From positions 124,001 through 188,000 of the forward strand of contig JAGWTR010000006.1 in assembly GCA_028868855.1 (NCBI GenBank): 64,000 bases of DNA, written 5' to 3'. The notes beneath the pieces are model-generated. The model had not been told where the DNA came from. It ran no database searches and worked only from the letters and a program-made list of their open reading frames with translations. The position numbers and the translations under genes were made by a program. This document shows, one piece after another, positions 18,663-29,400 of the stretch. Numbering within the stretch: position 1 is the stretch's first letter; each line of letters opens with the position of its first letter. The stretch is from Burkholderiales bacterium (lineage in GTDB: Bacteria; Pseudomonadota; Gammaproteobacteria; Burkholderiales; Burkholderiaceae_C).

Positions 18663-19325
18663 TCAGGGGCCCACCCCGGATTGGCGAAACGGTTGGCTGA
18701 CAAAGCGCGAGCCCGCCAGGCCAAAACGCCACGGCTTCTCGATGGCCTTGCTGATGCCGATGCGTGGGCCGGTCACCAAGGCGACGGGGCCGGCCGGTGG
18801 CAGCAGTTGAAACGGCGGCTCGCCAACACTCAGCCCATCGTGGGCCCGCGTGATGCCCAAGGCTTGCGCTACGCGGCCAGGTCCGGCGCAGAGCAATTGC
18901 ACATTTTGCAGGCCGCGCCGGGCGCGCATGAGGTCCAGGCCGGCGGTGGGCTCCAGCGCACGGATCAAGACACCCGCGCCGTGTCCTTCTTCCTGGCACA
19001 CCAGGTTGAGGCACCAGTGAATGCCGTAGGACTGGTAGACATAGGCTCGCCCGGGCGGCCCGAACATTGAGGCATTGCGCGCCGTGGGGCCGCTGAAGCT
19101 GTGGGAGGCGGGGTCTTCGCCGTCGTAAGCCTCGGTCTCGACGACAACGCCGCCAACGCCATCGACCAGCAAGGTGGCGCCGATGAGGGCGCGGGCCACT
19201 TCGACGGAGGAGGCCGAGAAGTCAATCGGTGGGAGCGGCGAAAACGGCGCCACCGAGGCGCCCGGATCTTCCTCACCGGCCGCGGATGCACCGGGCACAT
19301 AACCATCGGTTCTGCGTTGGTTCAT
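18663..19325 (-). CDS. 3-methyladenine DNA glycosylase, AAG/MPG type
   Basis: 220 residues. It removes alkylated purines in base excision repair. The fold signature is ETEAYDGEDPASHSF, whose first Glu is the catalytic base position, followed by RNASMFGPPGRAYVY and the GVLIRALEP strand. The length fits the bacterial AAG family (about 190-220). The N-terminal 35 residues are a low-complexity extension, so an internal start is possible. It has a short intergenic gap (43 bases) to the divergent plsC. Confidence 0.93.
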   Translation of the reverse strand: MNQRRTDGYVPGASAAGEEDPGASVAPFSPLPPIDFSASSVEVARALIGATLLVDGVGGVVVETEAYDGEDPASHSFSGPTARNASMFGPPGRAYVYQSYGIHWCLNLVCQEEGHGAGVLIRALEPTAGLDLMRARRGLQNVQLLCAGPGRVAQALGITRAHDGLSVGEPPFQLLPPAGPVALVTGPRIGISKAIEKPWRFGLAGSRFVSQPFRQSGVGP

Positions 19326-19368
19326 CTGGACACCTTAGACTTGCGACTTTGTCCTGATCGGCATTTTC

Positions 19369-20094
19369 ATGCTTTATTCCCTGCGCATGCTGTTGATGTG
19401 CATTCACTTCGTGGTGGCCGGCGTACTCGGCCTGCTGATCGGGCTGTGCCGGCCATTCAACCCTGACAATAGCCGGCTGTGCGCACGCCTTTATTCCTTG
19501 CCAGCATTGCGCATCCTGGGTTTGAAGATGCACCTGGATGTGGCTGCCTTGTGGGATCAGCCGCGCTCTTATGTTGTCGTGGCCAATCACCAATCCAATT
19601 ATGACTTGTATGTCGTGGGCTGCGCAGTCCCTGCGCGCACCGTCTCGGTGGGCAAGAAAAGCCTGAAATGGATCCCGTTTTTTGGCCAGCTTTACTGGTT
19701 GGCGGGCAATGTCATGATTGACCGCGGCAACGTCATGCAGGCCAAACAGGCCATGCTCACGACCACCGAAACACTGCAACATCGCGACACCTCGATCTGG
19801 GTGTTCGCCGAAGGAACGCGCAACCTCGGCAAGGGGCTGCTTCCTTTCAAGAAGGGGGCGTTCCAGATGGCCATCAACGCGGGGGTGCCGATCATTCCCT
19901 TGTGTTCCAGCACCTACAAGAAGCACATGCACCTGAACCGCTGGAACAGTGGCACGGTCATGATCCGCGCCTTGCCGCCCATCCCCACCGCCGGCTTGAC
20001 ACTGGAAGACATGCCGGCCTTGATGGAACGCTGCCACCATCAAATGCTCGACTGCATCGAGGCCCTGGATCAGGCCGTCGAACTCAAGGGGTAA
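19369..20094 (+). CDS. plsC: 1-acyl-sn-glycerol-3-phosphate acyltransferase
   Basis: 241 residues. Converts lysophosphatidic acid to phosphatidic acid at the inner membrane. An N-terminal hydrophobic helix (about 5-28) anchors it. The acyltransferase box NHQSNYD (HX4D) is near residue 77, and the substrate block FAEGTRN follows about 70 residues later, then INAGVPIIPL. Followed after 50 bases by psd; together they form a phospholipid synthesis pair. Confidence 0.95.
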   Translation: MLYSLRMLLMCIHFVVAGVLGLLIGLCRPFNPDNSRLCARLYSLPALRILGLKMHLDVAALWDQPRSYVVVANHQSNYDLYVVGCAVPARTVSVGKKSLKWIPFFGQLYWLAGNVMIDRGNVMQAKQAMLTTTETLQHRDTSIWVFAEGTRNLGKGLLPFKKGAFQMAINAGVPIIPLCSSTYKKHMHLNRWNSGTVMIRALPPIPTAGLTLEDMPALMERCHHQMLDCIEALDQAVELKG

Positions 20095-20144
20095 GGGTGT
20101 CCACTCGATACAATCGCCGCCATTCGAAACTATCGGTGGCTCCT

Positions 20145-20990
20145 GTGTCAGATCGTCTTGCGGTGGTGCCGCAGTATTTTTTGCCCAAACAAGCGCTGAC
20201 CGCCTTGGCCGGTGCCTTCGCATCCCGGCAGGGCGGTGCCCTCACCACGTCCGTGATCCGCTGGTTTGTGGGCCGCTATGGCGTGGACATGAGCGAAGCG
20301 GCCAACCCCGACATCGCCAGCTACGCGACTTTCAACGAGTTTTTCACCCGGGCCCTCAAGCCGGACGCACGCCCTCTGGCCAAGGCCGAATGGATCTGCC
20401 CGGTGGATGGCGCCATCAGCCAGTTCGGCCCGATCCACGGCGATCAGATCTTTCAAGCGAAGGGGCACCACTACTCGACCACGGCGCTGGTGGGCGGCGA
20501 CCACCGGCTGGCCGCGCAGTTCGAGGACGGCAGTTTTGCCACGCTCTACCTCAGTCCCAAGGACTACCACCGCATTCACATGCCCGCCGATGGCCGCCTG
20601 ATGCGCATGGTCCATGTGCCCGGCCCCTTGTTCTCGGTCAATCCGACCACGGCGCGGGGCGTGCCGGGCTTGTTCGCCCGCAATGAACGGGTGGTGTGCG
20701 TGTTCGATTCGCCGCGCGGCCCCTGGGTGCTGGTGTTGGTGGGGGCCACCATCGTGGGCAGCATGGCGACGACCTGGCACGGTGTGGTCAACCCGCCGCG
20801 CGTCAAGCAGGTGCGCGACTGGTATTACCAGGATCAGCAGGTGCTGTTCAAGCAAGGTGACGAGATGGGACGCTTCCTGTTGGGCTCGACGGTGGTGATG
20901 TTGTTCCCCAAGGGCCCCTTGCGCTTCAACCCCGAGTGGACGCCGGGGCGCTCGATCCGCCTGGGTGAGATGATGGCCTTCGAAGGTTGA
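20145..20990 (+). CDS. psd: Phosphatidylserine decarboxylase
   Basis: 281 residues from a GTG at 20145, giving MSDRLAVVPQYFLPKQ, the usual start in this family; no ATG fits. The enzyme makes phosphatidylethanolamine and cleaves itself to form a pyruvoyl group. The self-cleavage site LGST is at about residues 246-249 (FLLGSTVVMLF). The catalytic Asp/His elements are in CPVDGAISQFG and YHRIHMPADG. Ends 5 bases from the convergent esterase stop, with no terminator visible between them. Confidence 0.95.
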   Translation: MSDRLAVVPQYFLPKQALTALAGAFASRQGGALTTSVIRWFVGRYGVDMSEAANPDIASYATFNEFFTRALKPDARPLAKAEWICPVDGAISQFGPIHGDQIFQAKGHHYSTTALVGGDHRLAAQFEDGSFATLYLSPKDYHRIHMPADGRLMRMVHVPGPLFSVNPTTARGVPGLFARNERVVCVFDSPRGPWVLVLVGATIVGSMATTWHGVVNPPRVKQVRDWYYQDQQVLFKQGDEMGRFLLGSTVVMLFPKGPLRFNPEWTPGRSIRLGEMMAFEG

Positions 20991-20995
20991 TCCGG

Positions 20996-22153
20996 TCAAG
21001 GCGTGGCCGTCAGGTCATCGATCATCGTTTTGACGGCGCGCATCTGTGGGGCGTCCTTGCGCGCGAAGGGCGGTGAGCGCGGTGTCAACGAGGCGCCATT
21101 CGGATCGGTGTAACCCCAAAAATCCCAGCAGCCCTTCGGGTTGAAACGATAGGGCAGGCCGGGGGTCACGGTGTTGCTGGGGGCCACTTGCGGGTAGAGC
21201 ACCACGATGTGAGCGCCTTCGGCCCAGCGGTTGTAGCCGGCCTGCTCGACAAAGGTGGTGCCATAGGCTTGCCCCTTGACCAGCACCTTCTGGCCTTGCT
21301 CGCAGCCGTGGAACACGACGTGCAATTTGCAGTGGGCGCCGACTTGCTGGCAGGTGCTGGGGATGTAGATCCAGCCCGAGTCGTCCAGCCCGCTGAACGC
21401 GCCATCGCCTGCCCCACGATAGGGCCTTTGGTCAAACGGCTTGAGCGAGGACGTCTGTGGCGTGGCCGCTTGCAGGGTGGGCCGGTTGTACAGCCACTTC
21501 AGCAGATCGCCCGCGCCATCCAGGCCGCAGCCGTTCAGGTAGGGTGATTGCGTCAGCGCACAGCTGCCAGTGGTGGCAATCGGCATGCCGTGCCCGGCCT
21601 GGGCCTCGCGCACCCGGGCGATGTTCTTGGCCGGCACGTGCAACTGGCGCAGAACGAGCTGGTAGGCATCGACCAGCCCGGCATCGACCACCGGATCGGC
21701 GTCCCCCGAATACAGCCATACCCGATGTTTGGCAAGGTAACGGGTGCTGTCGATGAAGCCTTGGTTGCCGGCGATGACGTCCCGGCTCCGCTCGGCCAGG
21801 ATGTGGGCGGGCAGGTGGATGCAGGCGGCGCGGGCCACGCTGGTGCTGGCGTCGGGTGATTCGTCAAAGGGACACGAGCAGGTCTCGGAGGCCGTTACTG
21901 CCGACCCCAGCGAGCAGCCGTAGGGCCCGCCAGCGATGATGGCTGCGCCCGCCACGGATCTGGAATAGGCGATCTCGAATTGCGCGGCCATGTAGCCGCC
22001 CGACGACAGGCCGGACACGGTGACCGATTTGGGGTCCAGGCCGAGGGCAGGCAGCTTGGACAGGGGCTGCGCAACCGCCGCGAGGGCCTGCAGGGCAAGG
22101 AGGGTGAGCAGGCTTGCGGATGCGGCGAGTCTGGATGAAGTCGGCGATGGCAT
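20996..22153 (-). CDS. Extracellular PHB-depolymerase-family esterase
   Basis: 385 residues from the ATG at 22153, which has AGGAGA eight bases upstream and opens with a signal peptide cleaved near AlaValAla (residue 28). The lipase box is GLSSGG with the nucleophile at Ser50, close after the signal as in this family. CSCPFDES, SGDADPVV and FHGCEQG are further conserved blocks; many cysteines suggest disulfides in an exported protein. Secreted members hydrolyse poly(3-hydroxybutyrate) or short esters. No separate substrate-binding domain is visible, so true polymer activity is unproven. Confidence 0.85.
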   Translation of the reverse strand: MPSPTSSRLAASASLLTLLALQALAAVAQPLSKLPALGLDPKSVTVSGLSSGGYMAAQFEIAYSRSVAGAAIIAGGPYGCSLGSAVTASETCSCPFDESPDASTSVARAACIHLPAHILAERSRDVIAGNQGFIDSTRYLAKHRVWLYSGDADPVVDAGLVDAYQLVLRQLHVPAKNIARVREAQAGHGMPIATTGSCALTQSPYLNGCGLDGAGDLLKWLYNRPTLQAATPQTSSLKPFDQRPYRGAGDGAFSGLDDSGWIYIPSTCQQVGAHCKLHVVFHGCEQGQKVLVKGQAYGTTFVEQAGYNRWAEGAHIVVLYPQVAPSNTVTPGLPYRFNPKGCWDFWGYTDPNGASLTPRSPPFARKDAPQMRAVKTMIDDLTATP

Positions 22154-22337
22154 GGTGCGTTCTCCTTGCACGATTTGGGTTTGCTGCGTTGCAACAAGCC
22201 TGGGCGCCATGATGCGTGGGTGAGCTGGCTCGGTCAAGCGCCTTGCCCAGCCTTGGAACTTGCCCGAATGCCGGCAGGAGTGCATGCTGTTGGTCAGCCG
22301 CGCAGGCAACATTCACTTTTGATTGGAGGGACGCACC

Positions 22338-22601
22338 ATGGAAACCAGGCTCAACCGCCTCGAATCGATTCCCGTGCACGACGCGCATGGCAACACCTAC
22401 ACCGTTCACGCTTATGAGCGCTTGGCACGGGTCTACACCTTGCAAGATCCCGCACGCGAGTGGGAACCCACGGGGGTCGCGGAATATAAGCTGGACACCG
22501 GTGAGCATGTGGACGTGGACGCTGACGGATCTTTTCGGATCGTCGAAACCGGCGTACATCTGGAGCGAAAATCCCCCCACGGAAAATCCCCCTTGGGCTG
22601 A
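22338..22601 (+). CDS. Small conserved-looking protein of unknown function
   Basis: 87 residues. The ATG at 22338 has GGAGGG at 22325-22330, an excellent ribosome site. The product is polar, with no signal peptide or membrane segment. The middle resembles a short beta-rich sequence (AYERLARVYTL, AEYKLDTGEHVDV). The end contains a duplicated Lys-Ser-Pro element encoded by two near-identical GAAAATCCCCC stretches. Divergent from the esterase gene, 62 bases before the helicase. Function unknown; a housekeeping cytosolic protein is as far as the sequence goes. Confidence 0.7.
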   Translation: METRLNRLESIPVHDAHGNTYTVHAYERLARVYTLQDPAREWEPTGVAEYKLDTGEHVDVDADGSFRIVETGVHLERKSPHGKSPLG

Positions 22602-22663
22602 TTGATGAATTGCTGTCACTTTTGTAGAGATCGTGCTCGTGGCGCCCGCAGGGCCGGGCCTTG

Positions 22664-25600
22664 ATGAGGGCCTCCCAAGCCGGCTCGCAACAGCGACAGC
22701 AACAAGAGGTTCTGGAAGCGGGCCTGCTGGCTCAGGTCAATACCTGGGCCTACCACTCGCTGCCGCTGGCCGAGTTGACGCAGTCGCATCTGGGTCAGCA
22801 CCGCGATGTGTCGACCTTCCCGTTGCGCCTGGCCTATGCCCTGCACCTGCTGTGGTCCGAGCGCCTGGAGGCCTTGGATGGCGTGTTGCGCCCACTGCAA
22901 AACGGGGTGGACAGCAACGAGACCTGGGAGGCCACGGCCACCGCGGTGACGGCCGCCGCGTTGAGCGTGCGTGGCCAGTGGGCGGCCGCCGAAGCCAGTT
23001 TTGAAGCGGCGCTGAGCACCTTGAAGCGCAGCACCGGGCTGCGCAAAGGCTTGCTGCCCGAGATGCTGAGCCTGCCTTATGTGCTGGCCTTGCTGGCCCA
23101 GCAGTCGCCCGCGCACCTGGACAAGGCTTTGAAGTTTTGCCTGGTCGAGAGCGGCAAGAAGCAAGGCAGCATTGACACGCCCTATGGCCTGATGGCCTTG
23201 GCCGTGCAGATGCGTTGCGGCGACGTGCCTTTGAACCTGACGCGCTTCAAGCCAGTCAGCACCGAAAAACACCATTACCGGATCGATCTGTGGCGCTGGC
23301 TGATGCGGGCCTGGCTGAAGGCCGACGCCCCAGCCTTCGAGCTCACCGAGGTGGAGACCCAGGCCGCCCAGCGCCTGGGCGCGCTGTTCAGCAGCATTGG
23401 CCTGCAGGGCCTGCGCACCCAGCTGGATGCGGCGGTGGCGGTGCTGCAGGGCAAGCCCGCACCGGAGCATTTTTTCGTGCCCGCCGAACAAGCGGGCTGG
23501 CGCAATGCCTTGGCGGCCCTGGCCACCTTGGGCGGCGCGGCAATCCCCTTGGAAGACCCCGAGCGCACCCGCTTGCTGTGGGTGGTGAGCCTGAACGAGC
23601 GCGGGGGCTTGCAGGACATCGTGCCGCATGAGCAAAAGCGCAGCGTGCGCGGCTGGGGCAAGCCCAAGGAGATCGCGCTGGCGCGTCTGCTCAAGACCGA
23701 AACCTGGCGGCCCGAGGACGCTGCGGTGGCCCGCGCCGTGCATCCCGTGGCGCACAGCACGCGCACGCACCGGCTGGACCTGGCCGCTGCCATCGTGGCG
23801 CTGCTGGGTCACCCGGCGGTGGAGTTTGATGACGCGCCTGGCGTGGCCGTGGACCTGATCGAAGGCCAGCCCGAGCTCGACGTGGTGGACACCGGGGACA
23901 CGCTGCAACTGCGCCTGCTGCCTAAATTGCCCGCCAGCGAAGTGCTCGTGTCCCGCTGGCCCCAGACCGAGGCGCAGCAGCAGGAAGCCGAGTCCTTGCG
24001 AGCGGTGACCGTGGTGCGCGACACGCCGCAGCGCGCGCGGCTCATCCGCCTGAACGCGGCGCAGAAACGCGCGGCACAACTGATCGGCGAGCAACTGGTG
24101 GTGCCCAAAAGCGCCTTGCAGGAATTGCAGCAGGTGCTGCATGGCCTGGGCACGCATTTTCAGGTGCATGCCGATGCGTTTCAGATCCCGGCCACGGTGC
24201 GCGAGGTGAGCGCCGATGCGCGGCTGCGTGCCGAACTGGCGCCGCAGGGCGATGGCGTCAGCCTGCGCCTGGTCGTGACGCCGCTGGGCCTGCAGGGGCC
24301 GCGCTTGCCCCCGGGGCATGGCCGCGCCCACCTGATCGCCGCCGTTGGCAAGGAGACACTGGGCGCGCAGCGCGACCTGGCCCTGGAGCGCGAGAACGTC
24401 GATGCTGTGATGGAGGCCTGCGAGGTGCTCAACGGCGCATCGCGCATCGCCACGGTCAGCGCCGACTGGGTCATCGAGGGCGCCGACGAGGCCTTGAGCC
24501 TGGTCGAACAATTGCCGCACCTGTCCGTCATTGCTGGCATTGACTGGCCCAAGGGTCAGCCGGTTCGCGTCGACACGGCCAGCCTGGGGCAACTGCATGT
24601 GCACCTGCGCAGCGGGCGCGAGTGGCTGGTGATGCAGGGCGAGATCAAGGTCGACGAGCAACTGGTGTTGGGGCTGGAGCAATTGCTGCGTCTGCATGGC
24701 GAGAGCAAGGGCCGCTTCGTGCCCATTGGCGAAGGGCGCTACCTGGCCTTGACGCAGGAGCTGCGCGCTCGCCTGGATGAGCTGGCCACGGTGGCGCAGT
24801 CGGGTGGCAAGGGTCATGCGGCGGGCGAGCTGCGCGTGCCCGGCGTGGCGGCCGCGTGGTTGCAAGGCACGCTCGATGGCATGGTGCTGGACGCCGATGC
24901 CGCCTTTGGCGAGCGTCTGGCGCGTCTGGCCGAGGCGCAGTACCTGGTGCCGGTCTTGCCAGCGACGCTGCAGGCCACATTCCGGCCCTATCAGGAAGAA
25001 GGCTATGCCTGGGCCATGCGCCTGGCGCGCGCGGGCTTTGGCGCGGTGCTGGCCGACGACATGGGCCTGGGCAAGACGCTGCAGGCCCTGGCCGTGCTGG
25101 TGGCGCGCGCACCCGGTGGCCCGGCGCTGATCGTGGCGCCCACTTCCCTGGGCGGCAACTGGTGCGCCGAGGCGCGGCGTTTCGCACCCACCTTGACGCT
25201 CAAGGTGTTTGGCGACCATCTGGAGGCCGAGCGCGAAGGGCTGATCACCCGGGCCGCCCAAGGCGATGTGGTCGTGGTGTCTTACCAGTTGCTGCAAACC
25301 CATGCCGAGCTCTTTGCCAAACAGCACTGGCACACGCTGGTGCTGGACGAGGCGCAAGCCATCAAGAACGCCAGCGCCAAGCGTTCGCTGGCGGCCTTTG
25401 ATTTGCAGGCCGATTTTCGCCTGGCCTTGTCGGGCACTCCGATCGAGAACCGCCTGTCCGAGCTGTGGTCCATCATGCGTTTGTGCAACCCGGGTTTGCT
25501 GGGCACGCTCAAGCACTTCAATGAACGCCTGGCCGGCCCGATCGAGCGCGATCGCAACAAGCAGGCGCAGCGCGTGTTGAAGCGCTTGATTTCGCCCTTC

Positions 25601-26392
25601 ATCTTGCGGCGCACCAAGGCGCAGGTGCTGGACGATCTGCCGCCACGCACCGAGTCGACGCTGATGATCGAGCCCGATGCGCAAGAGCGCGCCCACTACG
25701 AAGCGCTGCGTCGTCAGGCCCTGGCGGCGGCCGAGCAGGCCGTCGGCAGCGACAAGGCGGGCGAGGCCCACCTCAACATCCTGGCGCAACTGACCAAGCT
25801 GCGGCGGGCCGCGTGCGACCCGCGCTTGATCAGCCCCGAGCTGGGCTGGGTGGGCGGCAAGGTGCAGGCGTTTTCAGCGCTGGCGGCCGAGTTGGTGGCC
25901 AATGGCCACAAGGCGTTGGTGTTCAGCCAGTTCGTGGACTTTCTGGGCTTGCTGCGTGCGCCGCTGGACGCCGCCGGCATTGCCTATCAGTACCTCGATG
26001 GCAGCACCCCGGCGGTCGAGCGCACGCGTCGCGTGGCGGCCTTTCAGGCCGGCGAAGGCGATCTGTTTCTGATCAGCCTGAAGGCCGGGGGCTTTGGATT
26101 GAACCTGACGGTGGCCGACTACGTGGTCATCGCCGACCCCTGGTGGAACCCGGCGGCCGAGGACCAGGCCAGTGGCCGCGCTCACCGCATCGGCCAGCAA
26201 CGCCCTGTCACCGTGTACCGCCTGGTCAACAAGGGCACGCTGGAAGAGCGCATCGTGGCCCTGCACCAGCACAAACGCGAATTGGCCGACAGCGTGCTTG
26301 AGAGCGACGGCCTGGGCGCTGAGGTGTCAGGCGTCTTGCGTGCCGATGAACTGGTGGCGCTGATCCGGGGAGACAATGCACTGGAAGACTGA
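22664..26392 (+). CDS. SNF2-family DEAD/DEAH-box helicase-like ATPase
   Basis: 1242 residues. The first 770 residues are a large helical N-terminal part without clear motifs. The SNF2 motor follows: Walker A DDMGLGKT near residue 800, DEAQ near 894, SGTPIEN near 923, and the C-terminal lobe with VFSQFVDFLG and the SNF2 signature ASGRAHRIGQQRPV. Bacterial members (HepA/RapA-like or HelZ-like) remodel protein-nucleic acid complexes. The start is at ATG 22664 or TTG 22661; an in-frame stop at 22625 excludes anything further up. Converges on dnaE2. Confidence 0.92.
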   Translation: MRASQAGSQQRQQQEVLEAGLLAQVNTWAYHSLPLAELTQSHLGQHRDVSTFPLRLAYALHLLWSERLEALDGVLRPLQNGVDSNETWEATATAVTAAALSVRGQWAAAEASFEAALSTLKRSTGLRKGLLPEMLSLPYVLALLAQQSPAHLDKALKFCLVESGKKQGSIDTPYGLMALAVQMRCGDVPLNLTRFKPVSTEKHHYRIDLWRWLMRAWLKADAPAFELTEVETQAAQRLGALFSSIGLQGLRTQLDAAVAVLQGKPAPEHFFVPAEQAGWRNALAALATLGGAAIPLEDPERTRLLWVVSLNERGGLQDIVPHEQKRSVRGWGKPKEIALARLLKTETWRPEDAAVARAVHPVAHSTRTHRLDLAAAIVALLGHPAVEFDDAPGVAVDLIEGQPELDVVDTGDTLQLRLLPKLPASEVLVSRWPQTEAQQQEAESLRAVTVVRDTPQRARLIRLNAAQKRAAQLIGEQLVVPKSALQELQQVLHGLGTHFQVHADAFQIPATVREVSADARLRAELAPQGDGVSLRLVVTPLGLQGPRLPPGHGRAHLIAAVGKETLGAQRDLALERENVDAVMEACEVLNGASRIATVSADWVIEGADEALSLVEQLPHLSVIAGIDWPKGQPVRVDTASLGQLHVHLRSGREWLVMQGEIKVDEQLVLGLEQLLRLHGESKGRFVPIGEGRYLALTQELRARLDELATVAQSGGKGHAAGELRVPGVAAAWLQGTLDGMVLDADAAFGERLARLAEAQYLVPVLPATLQATFRPYQEEGYAWAMRLARAGFGAVLADDMGLGKTLQALAVLVARAPGGPALIVAPTSLGGNWCAEARRFAPTLTLKVFGDHLEAEREGLITRAAQGDVVVVSYQLLQTHAELFAKQHWHTLVLDEAQAIKNASAKRSLAAFDLQADFRLALSGTPIENRLSELWSIMRLCNPGLLGTLKHFNERLAGPIERDRNKQAQRVLKRLISPFILRRTKAQVLDDLPPRTESTLMIEPDAQERAHYEALRRQALAAAEQAVGSDKAGEAHLNILAQLTKLRRAACDPRLISPELGWVGGKVQAFSALAAELVANGHKALVFSQFVDFLGLLRAPLDAAGIAYQYLDGSTPAVERTRRVAAFQAGEGDLFLISLKAGGFGLNLTVADYVVIADPWWNPAAEDQASGRAHRIGQQRPVTVYRLVNKGTLEERIVALHQHKRELADSVLESDGLGAEVSGVLRADELVALIRGDNALED

Positions 26393-26414
26393 AGACTTGC
26401 CGGCTGTTTTCAGT
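26388..26414. terminator. Hairpin between convergent helicase and dnaE2 genes
   Basis: ACTGAAGAC (26388-26396) pairs with GTTTTCAGT (26406-26414) around a 9-base loop, with one G-T wobble. It covers both stop codons of the converging genes. There is no T-run on either side, so intrinsic termination is only a possibility; it may simply be a transcript-end structure. Confidence 0.3.
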
Positions 26415-29400
26415 GAAAGTTGCGGCTGCTGGTGTTGAGTCGGCCCAGCAGCGGCGTGAGGTCTTCCAGGTACTGCGCCACCAGGTTGCTGACGCCGCCC
26501 ACGCTTTGCCACACGCCATACACGGCCAGCAGGCGCGCTTGTAGCAAGGCCGTGCGGTGACGGTCGCGGATCTTGGTCCACACGATGACATTGACCGAGC
26601 CGGTTTCGTCTTCCAGTGAGACGAAGATGGTGCCCTTGGCGGTACCCGGTTGCTGGCGCATGGTGACGATGCCGCAGGTGCGAGCCAGGCGGCCATGGGG
26701 GTAAGCGTGCAGCACTTCGGCGCTCTGCAGGCGGCGCTTGAGCAGCAGGGGGCGCAACAAAGCCAGCGGGTGGCGGCGCAGGCTCAGGCCGGTGGCGGCG
26801 TAGTCGAACACGATCTCTTCGCCCTCGGGGGCGGGCGACAGGGCCAGGGTGTCTTCATGCACCGGCGCGTCGCGCAGCAGGCCGGGGGCGCGGTGCAGGG
26901 CTGCGGCGTCCCACACCTGTTGGCGGCGGTGGCCGGCCAGGCTGTGCAGGGCATCGGCGCTGGCCAGGTGGCGCAACTCGCCCTGGTCCAGTTGGGCGCG
27001 GCGGGCCAAGTCGTTGACGTTGGCGAAGGGGTGCGCTTGGCGGGCGGCCACGATGCGTTGCACCGCACCCGACCCCAGTCCGGCGACGTGCTGCAGGCCC
27101 AGGCGAACGGTGTTGCCCTGCGGCAGGGTGCAGGCCAGCTCACTGTGGGCGATATCGACGGGTAGCACCTGCACGCCATGGCGTTGCGCATCCTGCACCA
27201 ACTGGCTGGCTGAATAAAACCCCATCGGTTGCGAGTTGAGCAGGCCGGCCAGAAAAGCGGCGGGCTCGTGGCACTTGAGCCAGGCGCTGACATAGGCCAG
27301 CAGGGCGAAGCTGGCCGCGTGCGATTCAGGAAAGCCGTAATCGCCAAAGCCCTTGATCATCTCGAAGATGCGTTCGGCAAAGGGGCGGTCGTGGGTGGTG
27401 AAAGCCAGGCCTTCAATAATGCGGTCCTTGAAGGGCTCCAGTCCCCCTTTGCGTTTCCAGGCACCCATGGCGCGGCGCAGTTCATCGGCCTGGCCGGGCG
27501 TGAAACCGGCGCCCAGGATCACCACCTGCATCACCTGTTCCTGAAAGATTGGCACGCCGTTGGTGCGCGCCAGGGCTGGCTCCAGGATGGCCGGGTAGGG
27601 TGCATTGCGCTTGTGCTGGCGGCTTTCCAAAAAGGGGTGGACCATGCCGCCCTGAATGGGGCCGGGACGCACGATGGCCACCTGCACCACCAGGTCGTAA
27701 AAGCGGCGCGGTTGCAGGCGCGGCAGCATGCTCATCTGCGCGCGGCTTTCGATCTGGAACACGCCCACGGTGTCGGCGCGGCAGATCATGTCGTAGGTGG
27801 CCGGGTCTTCGGCGGGCACGTCCTGCATCCGAAAGGGCTGGCCGCGTTGCTGGCCGATGAAATCGAGCGAGCGGCGAATGGCCGTTAGCATGCCCAGCGC
27901 CAGCACGTCGACCTTCAAGAGGCCCAGGGTTTCAAGGTCGTCTTTGTCCCACTGGATGATGGTGCGCTCGGGCATGGCCGCGTTCTCGATGGGCACCAGT
28001 TGCGCCAGCGAATCGGCCGCGATGATGAAACCGCCCACGTGCTGGCTCAGGTGGCGCGGCGCGCCGATCAATTGCTCGGTCAAGGCTCGCCATTGCTGCA
28101 CGCTGGGGTGGCCTGGGTCCAGGCCCAGCTCGCGCAGGCGCGTCTCCAGCGCATCGCGGCTTTCCCACCATTGGTGGCTCTTGGCCAGCGCATCGACCGT
28201 GTCCAGCTCAAAGCCCAGGGCCTTGCCCACATCGCGCACGGCGCTGCGGGTGCGGTAGCTGATGACGGTGGCGGCCAGGGCGGTGCGGTGGCGCCCATAC
28301 TTTTGGTACAGGTACTGGATGACTTCTTCGCGGCGCTGGTGTTCGAAGTCGACATCGATGTCGGGCGGCTCGCCGCGCTCTTTCGAGATGAAGCGCTCAA
28401 ACAGCAGATTGGAACGCGCGGGGTCGACCTCGGTGATGCCCAGGCAGTAGCACACCGCCGAGTTGGCCGCCGAGCCGCGGCCCTGGCACAGGATGCCGAT
28501 GGCGCGCGCATGGCGCACCACATCCTCCACGGTGAGGAAGAATTTTTCATAACCGAGGGTGTGGATCAGGTCGAGTTCCTTGTCGATCTGGGCGCGGATG
28601 GCCGCGGCCACACCCTTGGGATAGCGCCTGCGCAGGCCGGCCTCGGTCAGCTGGCGCAAATGGCTGCTGGGCGTTTGACCCGGCGGGACCAGCTCTTGCG
28701 GGTACTCGTAACTCAGCTCATCGAGCTTGAAGCGGCAGCGTGCGGCCACGTTCACGCTGGCCGATAGTAGTTCGGGCGGGTAGTGGCGGGCCAGGCGCAG
28801 GCGCGAGCGCAGGTGGCGCTCGGCGTTAGGCTGCAAGGCCAGCCCGCACTCGGCCATCGTGCGGCCTAGCCGTATCGCGCTCATCAGGTCCTGCAAGGGC
28901 TTGCGCGAACGCACATGAAAGTGCACATCGCCGGCCGCCACCAGGGGCAGTTGATGCGTGTGGCCGACCGTGCGCAGGCGCTGCAGCCAGTCGGCATCGT
29001 CCCAGGCCGTGAGCAGTTCGACCGCCAGCCACAGGCGTCCGGCAAAGCGGGCCTGCGCCCAGGCGGCCAGTTGCTGCAAGGCCGGTGTGCTGCACGGACG
29101 CGCAGGCACCAGCAGCAGCACGCAATCGGCCAGCGCCGCGGGGTCGATGTCATCGCGGTTCAGGCGGTAGTGGCCTTTGGCGCTGCTTCGGCGCAGTCGG
29201 GTGATGAACTCACTCAAATGCCCATAGCCCCGGCGGTTGCAGGCCAGCACGACCAGTTTGAACGAGACCTGATCGTCGCCATCGAGGGCGCAGGCGTGCA
29301 CGCTGAACTCGCTGCCGATCAGCAGCTTGAGCGTGACGGGGCGCACTGGCTGGCCTTGTCGCTCCTGGAGCAAGGCTTCTCTTTGCAGTTCCTTGAGCGC

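Noticed and set aside
19902-20144. N-terminal extension of phosphatidylserine decarboxylase
   Set aside because: The stretch overlaps plsC in another frame and is low-complexity; the family N-terminus begins exactly at GTG 20145.
22616-25789. Very long open frame (1057 codons) on the minus strand inside the SNF2 helicase gene
   Set aside because: Composition is Gln/His/Arg/Gly-rich with no domain; it is the usual antisense shadow of a high-GC gene, and the plus strand carries clear SNF2 motifs.
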